This document shows positions 24,457 to 36,834 of a stretch of 64,000 nt of DNA, piece by piece; position 1 is the first letter of the stretch; each line of letters starts with the position of its first letter. A program made the position numbers and the translations under genes. Where the stretch lies: positions 62,001-126,000 of the forward strand of contig JALMLS010000093.1 of the NCBI GenBank assembly GCA_038496445.1. The letters run 5' to 3'. This DNA is from Trichosphaerium sp. ATCC 40318 (Eukaryota; Discosea; Flabellinia; Trichosidae). The notes beneath the pieces are model-generated. The model had not been told where the DNA came from, searched no databases, and worked only from the letters and a program-made list of their open reading frames with translations.

Positions 24457-25791
24457 ATGGCTCTAAAATACTCATTGGAAGGTCCCGACGGAGTACAAGT
24501 ACGCATCAAGCATTAGGTGTACAAATCTTATTAATTCCCAGCGAGCAAATACGGCAGTGTACTCGATTTATTGTAAAGACAGCGAAGGTGACTTGCGAGG
24601 TGCGTTTTTAGTACTTCTACATTATGTACAGACTATTCTGTTAGCCTGTGCCCCAATTCAAGCGTGGAAAGTGCGCGTACTCAACCCAGACAATCAGGAG
24701 ATTGACATGTCACCTCCGGAAAGTACAACATGACGTCATTCTCTCCAGAGCTAATCAATGCGTAGGGAAAGGTGTTGGGCACATCCAATTCTCGTTTACT
24801 CCCAGAAAAAGTGGACAATGGTGTATCTGTGTAACTTGCAACGATAAACCTTTGTTCACAAGCCACATGACAGTAAAACCCGGAAACAGACCACAACAAA
24901 CAATAAATGGAGCAAACCGGCTGATTACCAAGTTTGGCCTAAGCGGCAACGGACTCGCAGGCGGTTATGTTAGCCAAGAGGCTGATATCTATGTACGAGA
25001 AACTTTATTTTGTTAAACTGAAAGACTGTACGCTAGATACAAGCCAGAGATGAGAGTGGTAAACAAACATTAATAAGTAAAGCAGATTTAGTGGTTAGGG
25101 TCCGTATCATTGAATTGTCAGCTGTAAAAAAAACCTGATTTTCTTTGTTAGATTAAAACACCGATTGGCAATACTATTGAAGCCGCAATTACTGGTAGAG
25201 CTGATCCTGGATATAATTTTGTAGCAAAGTATCGTGTTCCAGATGATGGACAGTACTTGGTTTCAATATTGTATGAAGGGAGGAGTGTCATAGAACCTAA
25301 AATGGTATTAGACATAAATGGGAATTTTGATTATTAATTACTTGGTTGTTAAAGGTGACTTTCGGACTTGGTGCTGACAGTATCAGATCGTCTATAATAT
25401 GGACACGCAAGAAAACAGTTAAAGCTGGATCTACATTCTTCTTCGGGATTGCTGCTAAAGATATTAACGGTATAAAGGTAATCACATTGTGACTTTGATA
25501 ATCAAGGCTCATTGCTTTTTTTCTCATTTTTTTCGTAGTTGGAAAGAGGTGGAGACAACTTTTCGTTGTCGGTTAAAGGGCCACCATCTTCTTTTACACA
25601 AGAGATTAATGATAAAGAAGACGGTTCCTATACGGTTGCAATGGTGGGTTACCTTTTGCTGTGAACAAAAGACTTTGAGCTAATTTTTGTGATTGTAGAT
25701 GCTTCCAACTCCAAATGCTAAGTACACTATACATGTACATCTAAATGGAACTAGTATTCAAAATAGTCCATTGGTACTCACTACAGTGTAA
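24457..25791 (+). CDS. Filamin-type immunoglobulin repeat protein
   Basis: About seven exons joined by short introns give roughly 300 residues with three filamin (ABP280) repeats. Repeat 1 contains IQFSFTPRKSGQWCICVTCN and FTSHMTVKPG. Repeat 2 contains EADIYIKTPIGNTIEAAITG, YRVPDDGQYLVSILYEG and a VTFGLGAD end. Repeat 3 contains VKAGSTFFFGIAAKDINGIK, GPPSSFTQEINDKEDGSYTV and HVHLNGTSIQNSPLVL. The NSPLVL-type ending is a filamin signature. Unlike true filamins there is no N-terminal CH-domain pair, so it is unlikely to bind actin directly. It may scaffold or dimerise; this is inference. Confidence 0.8.
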
Positions 25792-25958
25792 TTTTTTACA
25801 CTTGACCCAATATAAATTGCACTTAAAGTGCAAGCGGACAAAAGGGATCTTTTTTTTTCCAGTCATTTTTTTTATTATTATACGACAAATTTGTTACAAT
25901 GTAACCAACAAATAAAAAAGGTTACAATCAGAAGAATACTTATATCAACCACCTAACG

Positions 25959-27849
25959 TTATAATTCTACTTTCCTTTCTAGAAATAATTTTGTAAAAAG
26001 TTGTTCCGCTGGCCTTGCAGGAGGTGTTGTAGTGCCGTGATTTGAAACCATCTAAAAAAAATAAGAAAAAAAAGCAGAAAAAAGTTAGAAAAGGTGGTAC
26101 CTCTAGTCTGTATTTGATCACGTGGTAGATTTCAGAAAGTTGTTTAATATATTTGAATACTATAGCAGAATCTTCAGTTCTACCATATTGGTTATAAGTG
26201 TTCCACGTGTCAACTAATCCAAAGCCAATATAAGGAAATACACCTAAAGAGTTTTGGAATAACGGAAGTCCTTGTTTAACTCTATCAGCGGCTTCTAGAG
26301 CCTCTTCTTCACAACCAACGAGAGCGAACACACGGGCCGCAGCAGTATTGCAGTACACCTGCGCATAAGGCTGTTCTGGCATCATCTCACAAACAGCAAC
26401 ACACTCACGCATTAGTTTAATAGCCTCATTCTTATGTTTTTCAACGCCAGTCTGGTTCCATTGATTTGCCTAAACAACAAAACCAAGTAAGGAAAAACTG
26501 GTGGCTACAAGATCTAATAATTACTTACCTGTATGTTTGCTAATGCTTCTAAAGTTAATTGAAGAGTTAATGTATTTGTACTGCTTCCCATGTCTGACTT
26601 TATGCCTTTATTTATTCTAATCAATGTGTTCTTTGCCAGCTCTCGTTCCACTCTATATTCCTGTGATCTACGAGCATACTTATACTGAGATAGCAATGCT
26701 CGAAGTACTTTCACATAGTCTTTTGTAGCGTTACGACCAAGTCCTCTATGGCCTACTTTAAGCTGCCTCGCTTGGTCAATGTATTCCAATGTATCATCAG
26801 CTAATTCAACGAGCCTAATTCCACGTTGTGTATCATATCCTGAACCAGCAAAGTACGCAGCCAATATCATAGAGCTTACTAAAAGTTAAAAGATTAGATA
26901 GCTTCTGTTTTATTTAGTATGATTGACGTACTGGCTGTATCTACACTTGGCTTATGTAACAGAGTATTCTGAAGTGCTACTGCCTTTGTTGCAAAATCTC
27001 TAGCTCTGCTCGTATTCTTACAATACAATTGTTGCACAGCAAGCATCGCAAACATACGCAGATTTTTTGATGTCGCTACAATAAAAAAAAACTGGTTAAC
27101 ACTTAATCAATAAATATTTTGGACTTAATCAAGATTGTCACGTGCTCCACGACATTAACTTTAATCTTAAAAATCAACGACTGTTTAGGCGATTAGTAGT
27201 GGAGCATGTGACAGAAGACACCCGGATTAAGATCATCTTTTTAGAAGAGTGGACCATTAGTACCTTTGCCTTCAAAAAAATCCTCATAGCTTATTGGAGG
27301 TAGCATACATTGAGGATGCTTGGCACCAACAAAACCTCTGTACATTGATATATTTGCTTTGATATCGAAGCTATGTCCTAACTTGGCATCTGTTGTGAAA
27401 TTGTGCTTTCTTTTAATGCCTGTGAGAGTAAGAGTTGAGGTATTGTCGTATTCGTTAAGGAGTTCAAGTAGATTTGCTTGATTTACTTTTTGCTTTGATA
27501 TCTTAAGCTCTAAGGACTTGATTTGCTGTTTAAGAACTTTTAGTGTAGTGGCTAAAGGGGGAGAGTTACGTTAATTACAGAAATGAGCCAAACGTGCTTT
27601 AAACACTGTAATTGAGTGTAAAACCGCGTTGATAATAGTAGATGATGCGTAAAATGTATGTACGTTTGATTTTAGGCCTTTTAGGCTTTAAATTGGCAAT
27701 AGGGTATATACACTCATAACCGGCGCTTGTACATGCTCCTTATAAGCATTAACTAAGACTTGGAGGACTATAACTGTACCACAGGGTGTTTTATTGTCGC
27801 ATTTGGCGTGACGCCTTCTACAGCTTTTACAAGACCATGTGCACATCAT
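25959..27849 (-). CDS. Zn2Cys6 zinc-cluster transcription factor
   Basis: The N-terminus (start 27849) reads MMCTWSCKSCRRRHAKCDNK and TPC. A 41-nt GTAC intron then joins GACTSAGYECIYP, giving the perfect spacing CX2CX6CX5CX2CX6C of the GAL4-type binuclear cluster. Basic residues follow (LKPKRPKIKR). The next exon encodes a heptad-like helix (LKQQIKSLELKISKQKVNQA), a likely coiled-coil dimerisation region. The large C-terminal part is alpha-helical and TPR-like (VFALVGCEEEALEAADRVKQ, GRTEDSAIVFKYIKQLSEIY), as in other zinc-cluster regulators. It ends LFLERKVEL. The family is common in fungi and found in some amoebae. The target genes are unknown. Confidence 0.85.
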
Positions 27850-27939
27850 GAGTGTACTAATTTTCAATAGTTTTCTATCATCCTAGAAATAGCTCTTTAA
27901 AAAACAAAATTACTCTTCATATACAGAATTCGCCCAGAT

Positions 27940-28203
27940 CAATGGAATATGCTGGTCGTAGTACGTGTCAAGAAAGAAAAAGCTAATTCACAAAAAACCG
28001 GACTTTGTGGTTTTTGTGTCTTCTTTAATTCGTCTTTTATTACTGCTACAAGGCTGCACAGTGTGACTACACCTACATACGGATTTGCTATTTTCCGCCT
28101 TGGATGTGGTATTTCCGTTTGCTTGGGACTGCGCGGAATGCATTTTTTTGGTAAGTTTGTAATCGATGCAAGTACTAATCCGTCTTTCTTAGAGAGGAAC
28201 TAA
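27940..28203 (+). CDS. Candidate small spliced gene converging on seipin
   Basis: A short exon near 27940-27960 ends at a GTACGTGTC donor. A second exon (about 28050-28150) is followed by a clear intron with a GTAAGT donor, a TACTAAT branch site and a TTTCTTAG acceptor. Read one way the second exon gives GFAIFRLGCGISVCLGLRGM; read another it gives an aromatic-rich stretch (YFPPWMWYFRLLG). The frame cannot be fixed by eye. Good splice signals argue for a real transcript, ending only a few bases from the seipin stop. Confidence 0.3.
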   Translation, partial: QWNMLVVVRVKKEKANSQKTGLCGFCVFFNSSFITATRLHSVTTPTYGFAIFRLGCGISVCLGLRGMHFFGKFVIDASTNPSFLERN

Positions 28204-28207
28204 GGTA

Positions 28208-29477
28208 TTAATCATATTTTGCCTTCTTGCATGCGTCGTAAATGAAATAGATACATAGCGTTCCAATAGCGGTGAAAACAAGCTGTACAACGAATGATAC
28301 CGAGGTACCGATCATGAAAAACAAATATGGGTGGTGATACATTGCATTTCTGAACAAAAAGTAAATAAAAGCTATCAGATCATAATGGGGTTTTTTTTGT
28401 GTTTTTTGGTTACCTTACGCCTTTGGGCTTAGCATTAACATTTAATCTTGCTTCGTATACTTGAAGATGTGCTGAAGATAATGTGATTTTGGCGTAAGTA
28501 GTATTCTATGATTAGTATTAAAGGTATTTTTGACGTTTTGAAGTTGACTTACCCTCGAGTACGACATGTCCTTAAAAAGTGGAATGGTTAACGTCTGCTG
28601 TTCATCAAATGACTCCCAACCGAGGACCAACGGAATGACATAGAAAGCTTCATACGCATAACGCGCAAAAGGCGACTTATAACGCATCAACGCCTACAAA
28701 AAACGTTAAGAATTTCTTCAAAAAAAAAGAAAAAAAGCAGCACGAACCGGTTTTATAGCACGTGCTATAACTTTCCCTGTACGTGTACCAATAGACGCGT
28801 TCACCATGAACATACCTACCATTTTATTAAGTTTGATAAAAGAGGTGCATGGTTGCTATACATACCAACTTCCATGTTTGGAGGTGACTCAGGTAGCACC
28901 ATTGTTAGCTCCCAGTCTGTTATTTCACCCTCATGAAACCATTTTGATTTTACTGGTATGGTAGCAACAGGCTCACTCTTTCTGTCCTGTGGGAATATAA
29001 AGTGGACGTCTGCGTTTCTTGATAAGGAAGAAAAGCGTCAGTGGAAAACGGTGAAGTGAGATATAAACCTTTTTTTAAACTGTCGTACTGATTTAATGCT
29101 TCTGGCGGTTGAAGTGCGAAATAACGGAATCCTGTGTACCTTTTTGTGTTTTTGCTTAGCGTACATAATATTAAGGTGCTTTGAGGCGTACCAGCACATT
29201 GACAATACAAGTAGGCCTGAAAAAAATAAATGAAAATGTCGTTGGCGTTAAAGAGTGTACCTGCAAGTATTAACGTCGTTGCTATGGCGTACCAGCGATA
29301 CTTCCACACAAGTGAAGGTAATTGAGCAAGACCTGATTTTAAGCTTCGCTACAGTTAACACAACAATAGCGCGTACGTATTTTACCTAAGCGCTGCTTTC
29401 TTAGCCTCTGTGAATAGGAATATTATGTTGCTTATCAAAGGGCTTATATATGGTATAGTTGGTAAGTAGTTGTTCAT
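28208..29477 (-). CDS. Seipin (lipid droplet assembly protein)
   Basis: Start MNNYLPTIPYISPL at 29477. The first transmembrane segment is in exon 2 (WKYRWYAIATTLILAG). The luminal domain has the family core: ELTMVLPESPPNMEVGMFMV, ALMRYKSPFARYAYEAFYVI, PLVLGWESFDEQQTLTIPLF, then SSAHLQVYEARLNVNAK. The second transmembrane segment is FMIGTSVSFVVQLVFTAIGT in the last exon, ending KKAKYD. Seipin forms ring oligomers in the ER at lipid droplet contact sites. Length, two-membrane topology and the ESPxNxxxGMFMV motif all fit. At least five short introns. Confidence 0.9.
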
Positions 29478-29605
29478 TGTGGCTGCGTGGGAGAATTAAA
29501 AAGTGTCAGGCAACGGTTTTGCCTAAAAAGACATAACAAGTCGTGGTTGGTCCTCACGTTATACACACTGCGTCCTGTACAACTACAGCTTATGATTCTT
29601 TAAAG

Positions 29606-32600
29606 ATGGCGTACAAACTTGTCGTTGCGTCATTGGACAAGCCTCCAAGCGTTGGCATTTCGTCGCTAGCGAAGGAGGGTACGTGCGGGATCATATTGAA
29701 AGCTGTTAAGCAATTTAGGAACGACTCTGTTTGTTGGATCTGCAGATGGCCGTTTATTCGCGTATACGCTACGCCAGTCAGAAGATGGCAAAATGGTGCA
29801 TGATTTGAGCCATTTTGCAAAGATTAAACATAAAAATGTACTAAATTCGCATACAGATGCGCGCACGGTTAGACAAGAAAGCATACCTGGATATGGGTAA
29901 AAAACCGGTTACAAAGCTGCAAGCAATCAACGGCGTTCTTTTCGCACTAACAGGCATGCTCTTAAATCGCTTTATACGCGTTTACTTTGCTAAAAACAAA
30001 GCTAGATGGTCACTTGGCGTGTCTAGACATACAATCCTTAACGCCACGTTGTGAGGTTTGTACCACTCTTTGTTCACCTCCAAATATGTCATTGTTTCAA
30101 ATGTTAACACTCCTAGATTGGACATAAATCCGTGTCTGCATTTTGTATTAAAGATCAAGAAGGCAAAGCTCTCATAGCGCTAGTTTCAAAGAAAAAGGTT
30201 TCAAAAAAAAAAAAATCAATTAGTGCTTGATTGTACTTACTCGCTTGTGTAGCTTTGTATTTACTCTTATGATGGTGCATCACTACAAGCTCTTCATCAG
30301 TTTCCATTTAATGATATTGCATTGGCTGCAGCTTGGGTAAGAGAATTGTAGTTCTAGGATTGTTAGAGATCTGACATTGTTATTTAAAGACAGATTCGCA
30401 TATTATCATTGCCTCAAAGAGGGAATATAATGCTGTCAATGCAGCTACAGGAGACACTTTATTGCTATTTTCTAGCGAAAAAACATCACCCAAGAACATA
30501 TTGCTTACAAGCGCTGATGAATTGCTGGTTCAAAATCAGAGTATCCTCAAAAAACAACTTCTAAAACTAGTTTTTATTCACTGAAACGTCTCAAATTTAC
30601 CCTTGACTACTTTATACCTTGGCGTTTTTGTAGATACTAAGGGAAGGGCTACTAGAGAAAGCTTATTTTGGAACGAAGCTCCAATGTCTATCGGTATGAT
30701 AAAGAGTGTTTTGCTAAAGTTATTGAGATCGTAACAAAAATCATAGGCATTAAAGCACCGTATGTAATATCGCTTCAAGTATCTTGCATTGAAGTACACA
30801 ATTACTTGACATGTGTACTTCATCAAAGGCTTGATACTAGACATAGCTTTAAGGCAGTACAATGTATGGGTAATGGAGATGAAGTCATTCTTTTTGGTGA
30901 CACTAGAATCTGGTTTTTGACGCCTATCCCATGTGATGTACAGGTATCACAACACACAGAATTTCACTGATTTAGTACTAATCTGTTATAAACAGGTTGA
31001 GAGATTGATAGCTGCAGGTCGCGTGCAAGTTGGTATTAATTTGTGGAAACAAACAAACTCAGGAAAGCCGGGATTCCAACGGGTAAATTCTTTGATTAGT
31101 TTTTTTTTTCTCAGAAAATACTGCTTTGTCTGTACTTACTCTTGATGAAAAAGAAATACGACCAATTTTTGGAAAAAGCTGGTGACGCAATGTTTGAACA
31201 GCTTCGCTTTGAAAAAGCTTTCGAATACTATGCTGAAAGTAATGTAAGACCAAAAAAGCTGATGGAAAGATATCCAAATCGAATTGAAGCTTACAGTGAA
31301 TTCAATGATTCTCTGGATCACTTAAAACCATTGCTCGAACTCAGTGCGTATAATAATGTTGTAACATTAATCACTTCATGCCTAACATTATCTGTTCACT
31401 AGTTAATACTAAGTTGAAGTACGAGTCAGAAGCGGAAAAAACAGAGGCTGAGAGGATTGCTTCACAATTATTGACAGAGTTTCTTCTTACAGTCCGCAAT
31501 ACTAATCCTAGACACCCTGATATGAAGGTACGTATTATATATATCGTGGGTTAGACCCTTCTATCCCAAATTACAATAGGGTATGATTACAGAGTTATTT
31601 AATGATATTTTAGGCAATGTTGTTTGCTTTATTGTGCCTATTAAAGGATCTAAAACCAGAAGTTATACCAAGGATATTACCTGATGCAGTATGTGATAAT
31701 AAGCCTCTATATGTACACTAAGATTTATATTACCCTAGGTTCGATTTAAAGTACCTTTAGACGTAATAGAGAAAATTTACATTGACGCCAAAGTACGATT
31801 TTGTTGTCTGAAACTAAATGAGCCTATTTTCTTTGTATTAATTAATTAATTCACGTGTTAGGCATGGAATGCACTTGCTTATGTTTATAAAGTACAAGAT
31901 CGTTTTCTACAAGCATTAGATACTTGGAAAAAACTAGGTGATGGAACTTATAGTGATGGTAGTCACAATGGTGTTAAGGAAACTGTTACTTGCTTGCAAG
32001 CATTGATAAATATGGATTTAATTGAACCTTTCTCACAATGGATACTTGATACAGACAAGGAAATGTTTAAACAGATATTCCTTGGCGGGTATGTATTTTA
32101 TTAAAGAGTAACCTCTAGTAGTAGTTAACTATAACATTGTAGAACAAGAGAACGTGGTCAGAGATTACCACATGACCAAGTATTAAGTTTTTTGAGCGAA
32201 AAAGATAGATCATGCAAAGGAGAGTATTTGTTGCGTATGGTCAACGAACTGGACGTCACAGAGCCAAGGTACCTTCAATATTTTATATTGCTTGATAGCT
32301 AAACAAATACAAGGTTTATCATGTCACTAGCGACACACCTTTTGATGGACATAGCAACCATTGGTAATCATCACTTTTCTTACTATTTTCCGCTACTATT
32401 TTTTGGAAACAACACGTGTTAATGATATTGTTGTAGGTATTCAAGCAAGTGAATCTAGTGCTAAATTTATGGGAACAAGTAGAGCGCACACTTTATCACA
32501 ACCAGGATTGCTTGGAAAGTCACGAAAGCATCTACTGCACTTGCTACAGACATCACAATACTACGAAACTGAAAAGGTTCTTGCACTTATTCTTGAAAAT

Positions 32601-34326
32601 GAACGTCTCGAAGGCCTTGATGAAGAACGTTTTATCTTGTATACTAAGGTACCAATCAATTGGACATAATACATTTTACTGAGGCTTGATTGACACAAGT
32701 ATACTAGTTGAGTCGTCACACAGAGGCTTTAGAGGTTATTATATACAGCATGCGAGATTTTGATCGTGCTGAGCGTTATTGTGTTGCTTCAGCACGAAGT
32801 GGTGACATGGAACCCTTCTCGCTGTTATTGAAAATATACATTCAATTGAGCGAGCAACTTGATCAACCCTACCCAGAACGTGCTATAGAAGTATTGAATA
32901 GATACAGTGCGTATATTTCTGCTTCTGAAGCCCTATCTCTTTTACCTGATTGGACACCTCTTTCTGTTATTTTGGATTTTGTGTCAAAGACAATGAGACG
33001 TTCTCACCATGAATACCGAACTACAAGTGTACGTCAATACAACTATATATTTAAAACAAACACCAAACAAAAAGATATGGTGGCGTGGTAACGCCCTATC
33101 ACAACTTTTTTTTTTTGACTGTGTTTTTGATTTTTTTTTTGTTTGTTTAGATCATAGCTTCCCTTGAGTCCTTTGAAAAATTTAAAACAGACAAACAAAA
33201 AGCACTACAACAAACAAAGAGATGTGTGAAGATAACAGCAAACACAAAATGTCACCTTTGCGGTCGATACATTGATCTACAAGGTAATGAATGAACAAAA
33301 CTCTTCGAGAATCTCCCTCTTTTTCTTTATTCTTTTACGCTCAACACAAATGGCAACTTGTTTCATCGTTTCTTCTTATACTTTTCCCTCTTCTATAGTG
33401 TCTGCATTATATGCAACAGGATCTGTTGTACATACTGTACATTACCGATGCAAACAGAAACATGATCAAGAAGTTGCTGCAAAGAGACTAAAAGAAGAGC
33501 AGGAAGCACGTGCATTAGCTGCAGAGAAAAAGAGGATAATGATGGCAAAAGCTAAAGCAAAACGAGAACAAGAAGCAGCATCTAGGAGTGAAATGCCTTC
33601 AAAAGCAGCTAGATTACTATCCTCACAAAGCACATCTTCCAAAACTCAAGTCAAGGTAGCTAAAAACATTATGCATCATGCTTCGTCTGCATTGTCTTTT
33701 GTAAAGTCAAAGAAGAAGCAAAGTACATCACAACGTTCAGAGGTATCTAGATCCGAAAGTGGTACAGTCGAGGCTGTACCTCGTGCTATAACACACAAGA
33801 TATCTGTAAGAAATGGATCAACTAGTAACAATGTCAGTCGAACAACTTCTCAACCTTCGGTTGGTCGCACTGAGAATCAAAGTAATGGTGATACATCATC
33901 TCAAAGATCTAGACGTAGAAGAGCTACAGCAATATCTTCATTTTCATCAGACGGAGAGTCACCTCAAGACACAAGGAGTGGCAGTACAACTGGTTGGATT
34001 AAACCTGAAGCAGCTTCAATGGCATCTACTGACAAGAAACCCGATAATGCAGCACCACCACGGATGCGGATGAGGTTAGAATTTGTTCTAGTATATTCCC
34101 TTTAAAATTTCCACATGCTAAAGCACGTGCTTTTAGGTCTACAATCACAACAATGAATCCGTACAGTCCACAAGCTCAACAACAGGAAAAAAATGATCAA
34201 GACTCCAAGGGCGATGAAACGCCTTCTCAAACAGGATCTACTGCGCCAAGATCTGGTGGAAGGATGAGACACCGATCCACGGCTGTCCGTGGTCAATCAG
34301 TCTACAACCCAAACAACCCTTTCTAA
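29606..34326 (+). CDS. VPS39/TGFBRAP1-like vesicle tethering protein
   Basis: About 16 exons. The N-terminal part is a citron-homology propeller (DGRLFAYTLRQSEDGK, KKPVTKLQAINGVLFALT, HKSVSAFCIKDQEGKALIAL). The middle and C-terminal parts are clathrin-repeat helices (AGRVQVGINLWKQ, QLRFEKAFEYYAESN, SRKHLLHLLQTSQYYETEKV, LLPDWTPLSVILDFVSKTMR). The C-terminal zinc-binding end gives CHLCGRYIDLQ and later VVHTVHYRCKQKHD. These are features of VPS39 (HOPS) and TGFBRAP1/VPS3 (CORVET), which tether endosomes and vacuoles through Rab GTPases. After the zinc motif there is a tail of about 280 residues absent in animal relatives: a charged helix (KRLKEEQEARALAAEKKR), then serine-, basic- and glutamine-rich disorder, ending YNPNNPF. 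Confidence 0.85.
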
Positions 34327-34536
34327 TCTGTCTAAAAACCAATAATGTATCCCCTCCTGAATAATAATTTAATTATAATGACTTTGCTATCACGTGCTCT
34401 CTGTACATTATGCCAGGATTTTTCCTACCGAATCCCTACACAATCATTACTTAGAAAAAACCTTTGCGGCAGACTTGTTTACTCTTCGTTAAAGCAGGCA
34501 AACGTTCTTTGCGAACTCATTTCAAAAGTTAGTTTA

Positions 34537-34822
34537 TTAAAACAGGATCATCACTTCGTAGCCGGCAGGAGTGTCCCCATAAAATTCTACTTTTTTAATA
34601 TAAGGTGTAGGTGCTATAGTGGATGGTTCTGAGAATGTAACTTCCCCTCCCTTTCTAACTTAAGCCCAAATATACAATTTGTTGTCCGTGTTTAGCGCAC
34701 CTATCTCCGTGTACTTTAGATGTACCTGATGTTAGCTATGATATATTCCAAAGCTTCTAGTAAACTATAAAAGTAATATTTTGAACAAGCAAATACCTAT
34801 TTTCGAGTTCGTCATAACTCAT
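34537..34822 (-). CDS. Three-exon microprotein (about 60 aa)
   Basis: Exon 1 (34822) reads MSYDELEN. A 32-nt intron is followed by SLLEALEYIIANI, then a roughly 70-nt GTAC intron and RKGGEVTFSEPSTIAPTPYI, KKVEFYGDTPAGYEVMILF, stop at 34537. All junctions keep frame, and the peptide has an acidic helix followed by a likely beta hairpin, so it looks genuine. I do not recognise it. It could be a subunit-type small protein. It lies just downstream of the beta-propeller gene on the same strand. Confidence 0.5.
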
Positions 34823-34951
34823 AACTTAAACCATTTCCATTCCTCATATTTTGTTTAATAGGTGCTAGTAGTAAAATGTGTTTTAAAAGGCGAAACTCGA
34901 AGTTTAGTGGTAGTACAACTTAGTAACAATCACATGTTCACAAGTTTTTTC

Positions 34952-36834
34952 TTAAAATGTTCCAATATTTTTTCTTTCAACGACAATAGCACCATTGAGT
35001 TCGTACACGCCATAAACGTTTCCTGTACATCAATTAGTATGTCGTTACGAAAGAACATATCCTAGAGATACAACGTACCACTCCCATCAGCCATAATCTG
35101 CATTGGATGACCAGAAAAAGTGATTTTATTCTGGAGCGGTTTGCCAGTTTTCATATCAACGCTCAAGACAACATTGTAGTTATCAACATAACACTGTAAC
35201 AATAAAACTTGTCCTAAAACCATAGGCACTCTAGGAGAAAACGGTTGTGGTATAGTAACACAACTAGTAGCACCAGGAGCCAAGTGACGTATCTGTAGAT
35301 CCCACAACCTTTTTCCAGTCAAAGGATCATATCCTGCCCATTCAAACTCCTTCGAACCGACTATTACCGTCTCATCATCAGACATTACGAGAATATCCCA
35401 GTTTGCATCTCTTCTTCCTGTCAGTACCCACAATTGATTGCCGTCTTTATCCCAAGCGCCAAGAGTGTTAGGCGCATTGTCAAAAACACCACAAATAGCG
35501 TAGTAATTCAATCTGAGGTCGAATAGCATTACCCACGGTGCTGTACCGCACTCTTTGACAACTAGTCTGTGTACTGATGTTTCTGTTATAGGAAGATCGA
35601 TCACGTGAATACCTTTTAGACCGTAGGTATTGTTACCTATTAAACAAAATAAGGCAAAGGGAAAAACAATCAAGTATCAAAGAAATACCAGGAAAACAAG
35701 TTCACTGAGAAAATACTATGAATTAATGTGCACGTACTCAAGTGATCATTAAGAGTTTGATTTCCATAGGCGTTGAATAGAGCTGTGTTGTCAATAGCTG
35801 TCAGAAAATACCTGTTGAAAGAATAAGTATGCGCACAAAATTTGAATAGTTACTCACCTATTTACTTGATGACCATTTATGAGGTCAATAACACCTTCAG
35901 CTGAGGAATCACTGGCCCAAATAAGTTGTTGAGGATTTGTTTTTGGAGAAGCAGCTTGACAAGTTTCAGTTTCGATTATACGTATGCATGGCGGCAACAG
36001 TACCTGGAATTTCAGGTGGAATGGTGAAATCACGTGTGTACACCAGTTTCGTTGGATCTTCCTAAAGACACGTCAAACGTGAAATATACACAAGTACTAT
36101 GGTACTTTATCTAGAATAACAATAGCCCAAACGTTTGCATTAGTGTTCCTGTCTAGGCGGTAACCACTAAACAAAAAAAAAAGTAAGAAAAGACGAGGAA
36201 ATTCTGCCAGTTTGCATTTCTCACTCCGGCTGTTATAAGCTAGTAATTCTGTACCTGAAAAATGGGTATCCATCAGGTGTGAACCTAGGCGTTGGAGTTA
36301 TTAGAAGGTCGAAATACAAGCTGTGCCTTACTTCAACCACGATTCAAAGCAGTCTATCTTCACCAAACCGTTTACTTTTGACAAGTCGTATACCTTGACA
36401 GTCTTTCCTGTGTCGACGTCCACTTCCCAAATATACGCTGGTGACCAAAACTTTTCTGCTGATCCTTCTTTGTCATTTACGCCTAACACGCGTTGGTCAC
36501 CCAAAGAGACAGCGTTGGTACCTATTAGCTCATCATCGCCAACAAATGGTACAAATAAATGACCATCAGATTCTCGCATTGCTATACCACCTGAAACCGA
36601 TAATTAACGCTCCACAGCGCATGAGCGAAGCGTACCAGCAGCCGTTGAGCCAAACCACCAAATAGGCAAATGTAAGGTCACATTAGGCAAAACAAACTGT
36701 CTTGTCCATTCTGTGCTTCCACCAGCGTATAACGATCGCGATGAACCGTGAGCGTCAAGTACAAACCCATCTAGATCATAGGCATAGATACAAGCGCATA
36801 GTAATAGTAACGAAATGATACGTGCTCCGATCAT
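34952..36834 (-). CDS. Secreted beta-propeller (PQQ-like) protein
   Basis: Exon 1 (36834) begins with a signal peptide, MIGARIISLLLLCACIYAYD. The body is built of four-strand blades, with lines such as YIWEVDVDTGKTVKVYDLS, AWDKDGNQLWVLTGRRDANW, SKEFEWAGYDPLTGKRLWDL and VVLSVDMKTGKPLQNKITFS: the D-TGK-W rhythm of PQQ/quinoprotein-like propellers. The last intron begins GTACGTTGTATC and has a TACTAATT branch site. It joins MADGSG to NVYGVYELNGAIVVERKNIG, so the in-frame TAG at 35062 is inside the intron. No catalytic residues can be assigned. It is probably extracellular or luminal. Confidence 0.75.

Noticed and set aside
28085-28185. Resemblance of GFAIFRLGCGISVCLGL to the V-ATPase proteolipid
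   Set aside because: Only the spacing of a few residues fits, key glycines and the membrane glutamate are missing, and the frame itself is uncertain.
34345-34632. 95-codon plus-strand ORF
   Set aside because: It overlaps the better supported three-exon minus-strand microprotein and has odd composition.
35062-35064. In-frame TAG as the end of the beta-propeller protein
   Set aside because: A GTACGT donor just upstream, a TACTAAT branch site and a TACAG acceptor allow splicing into a further blade-like exon ending at 34952.
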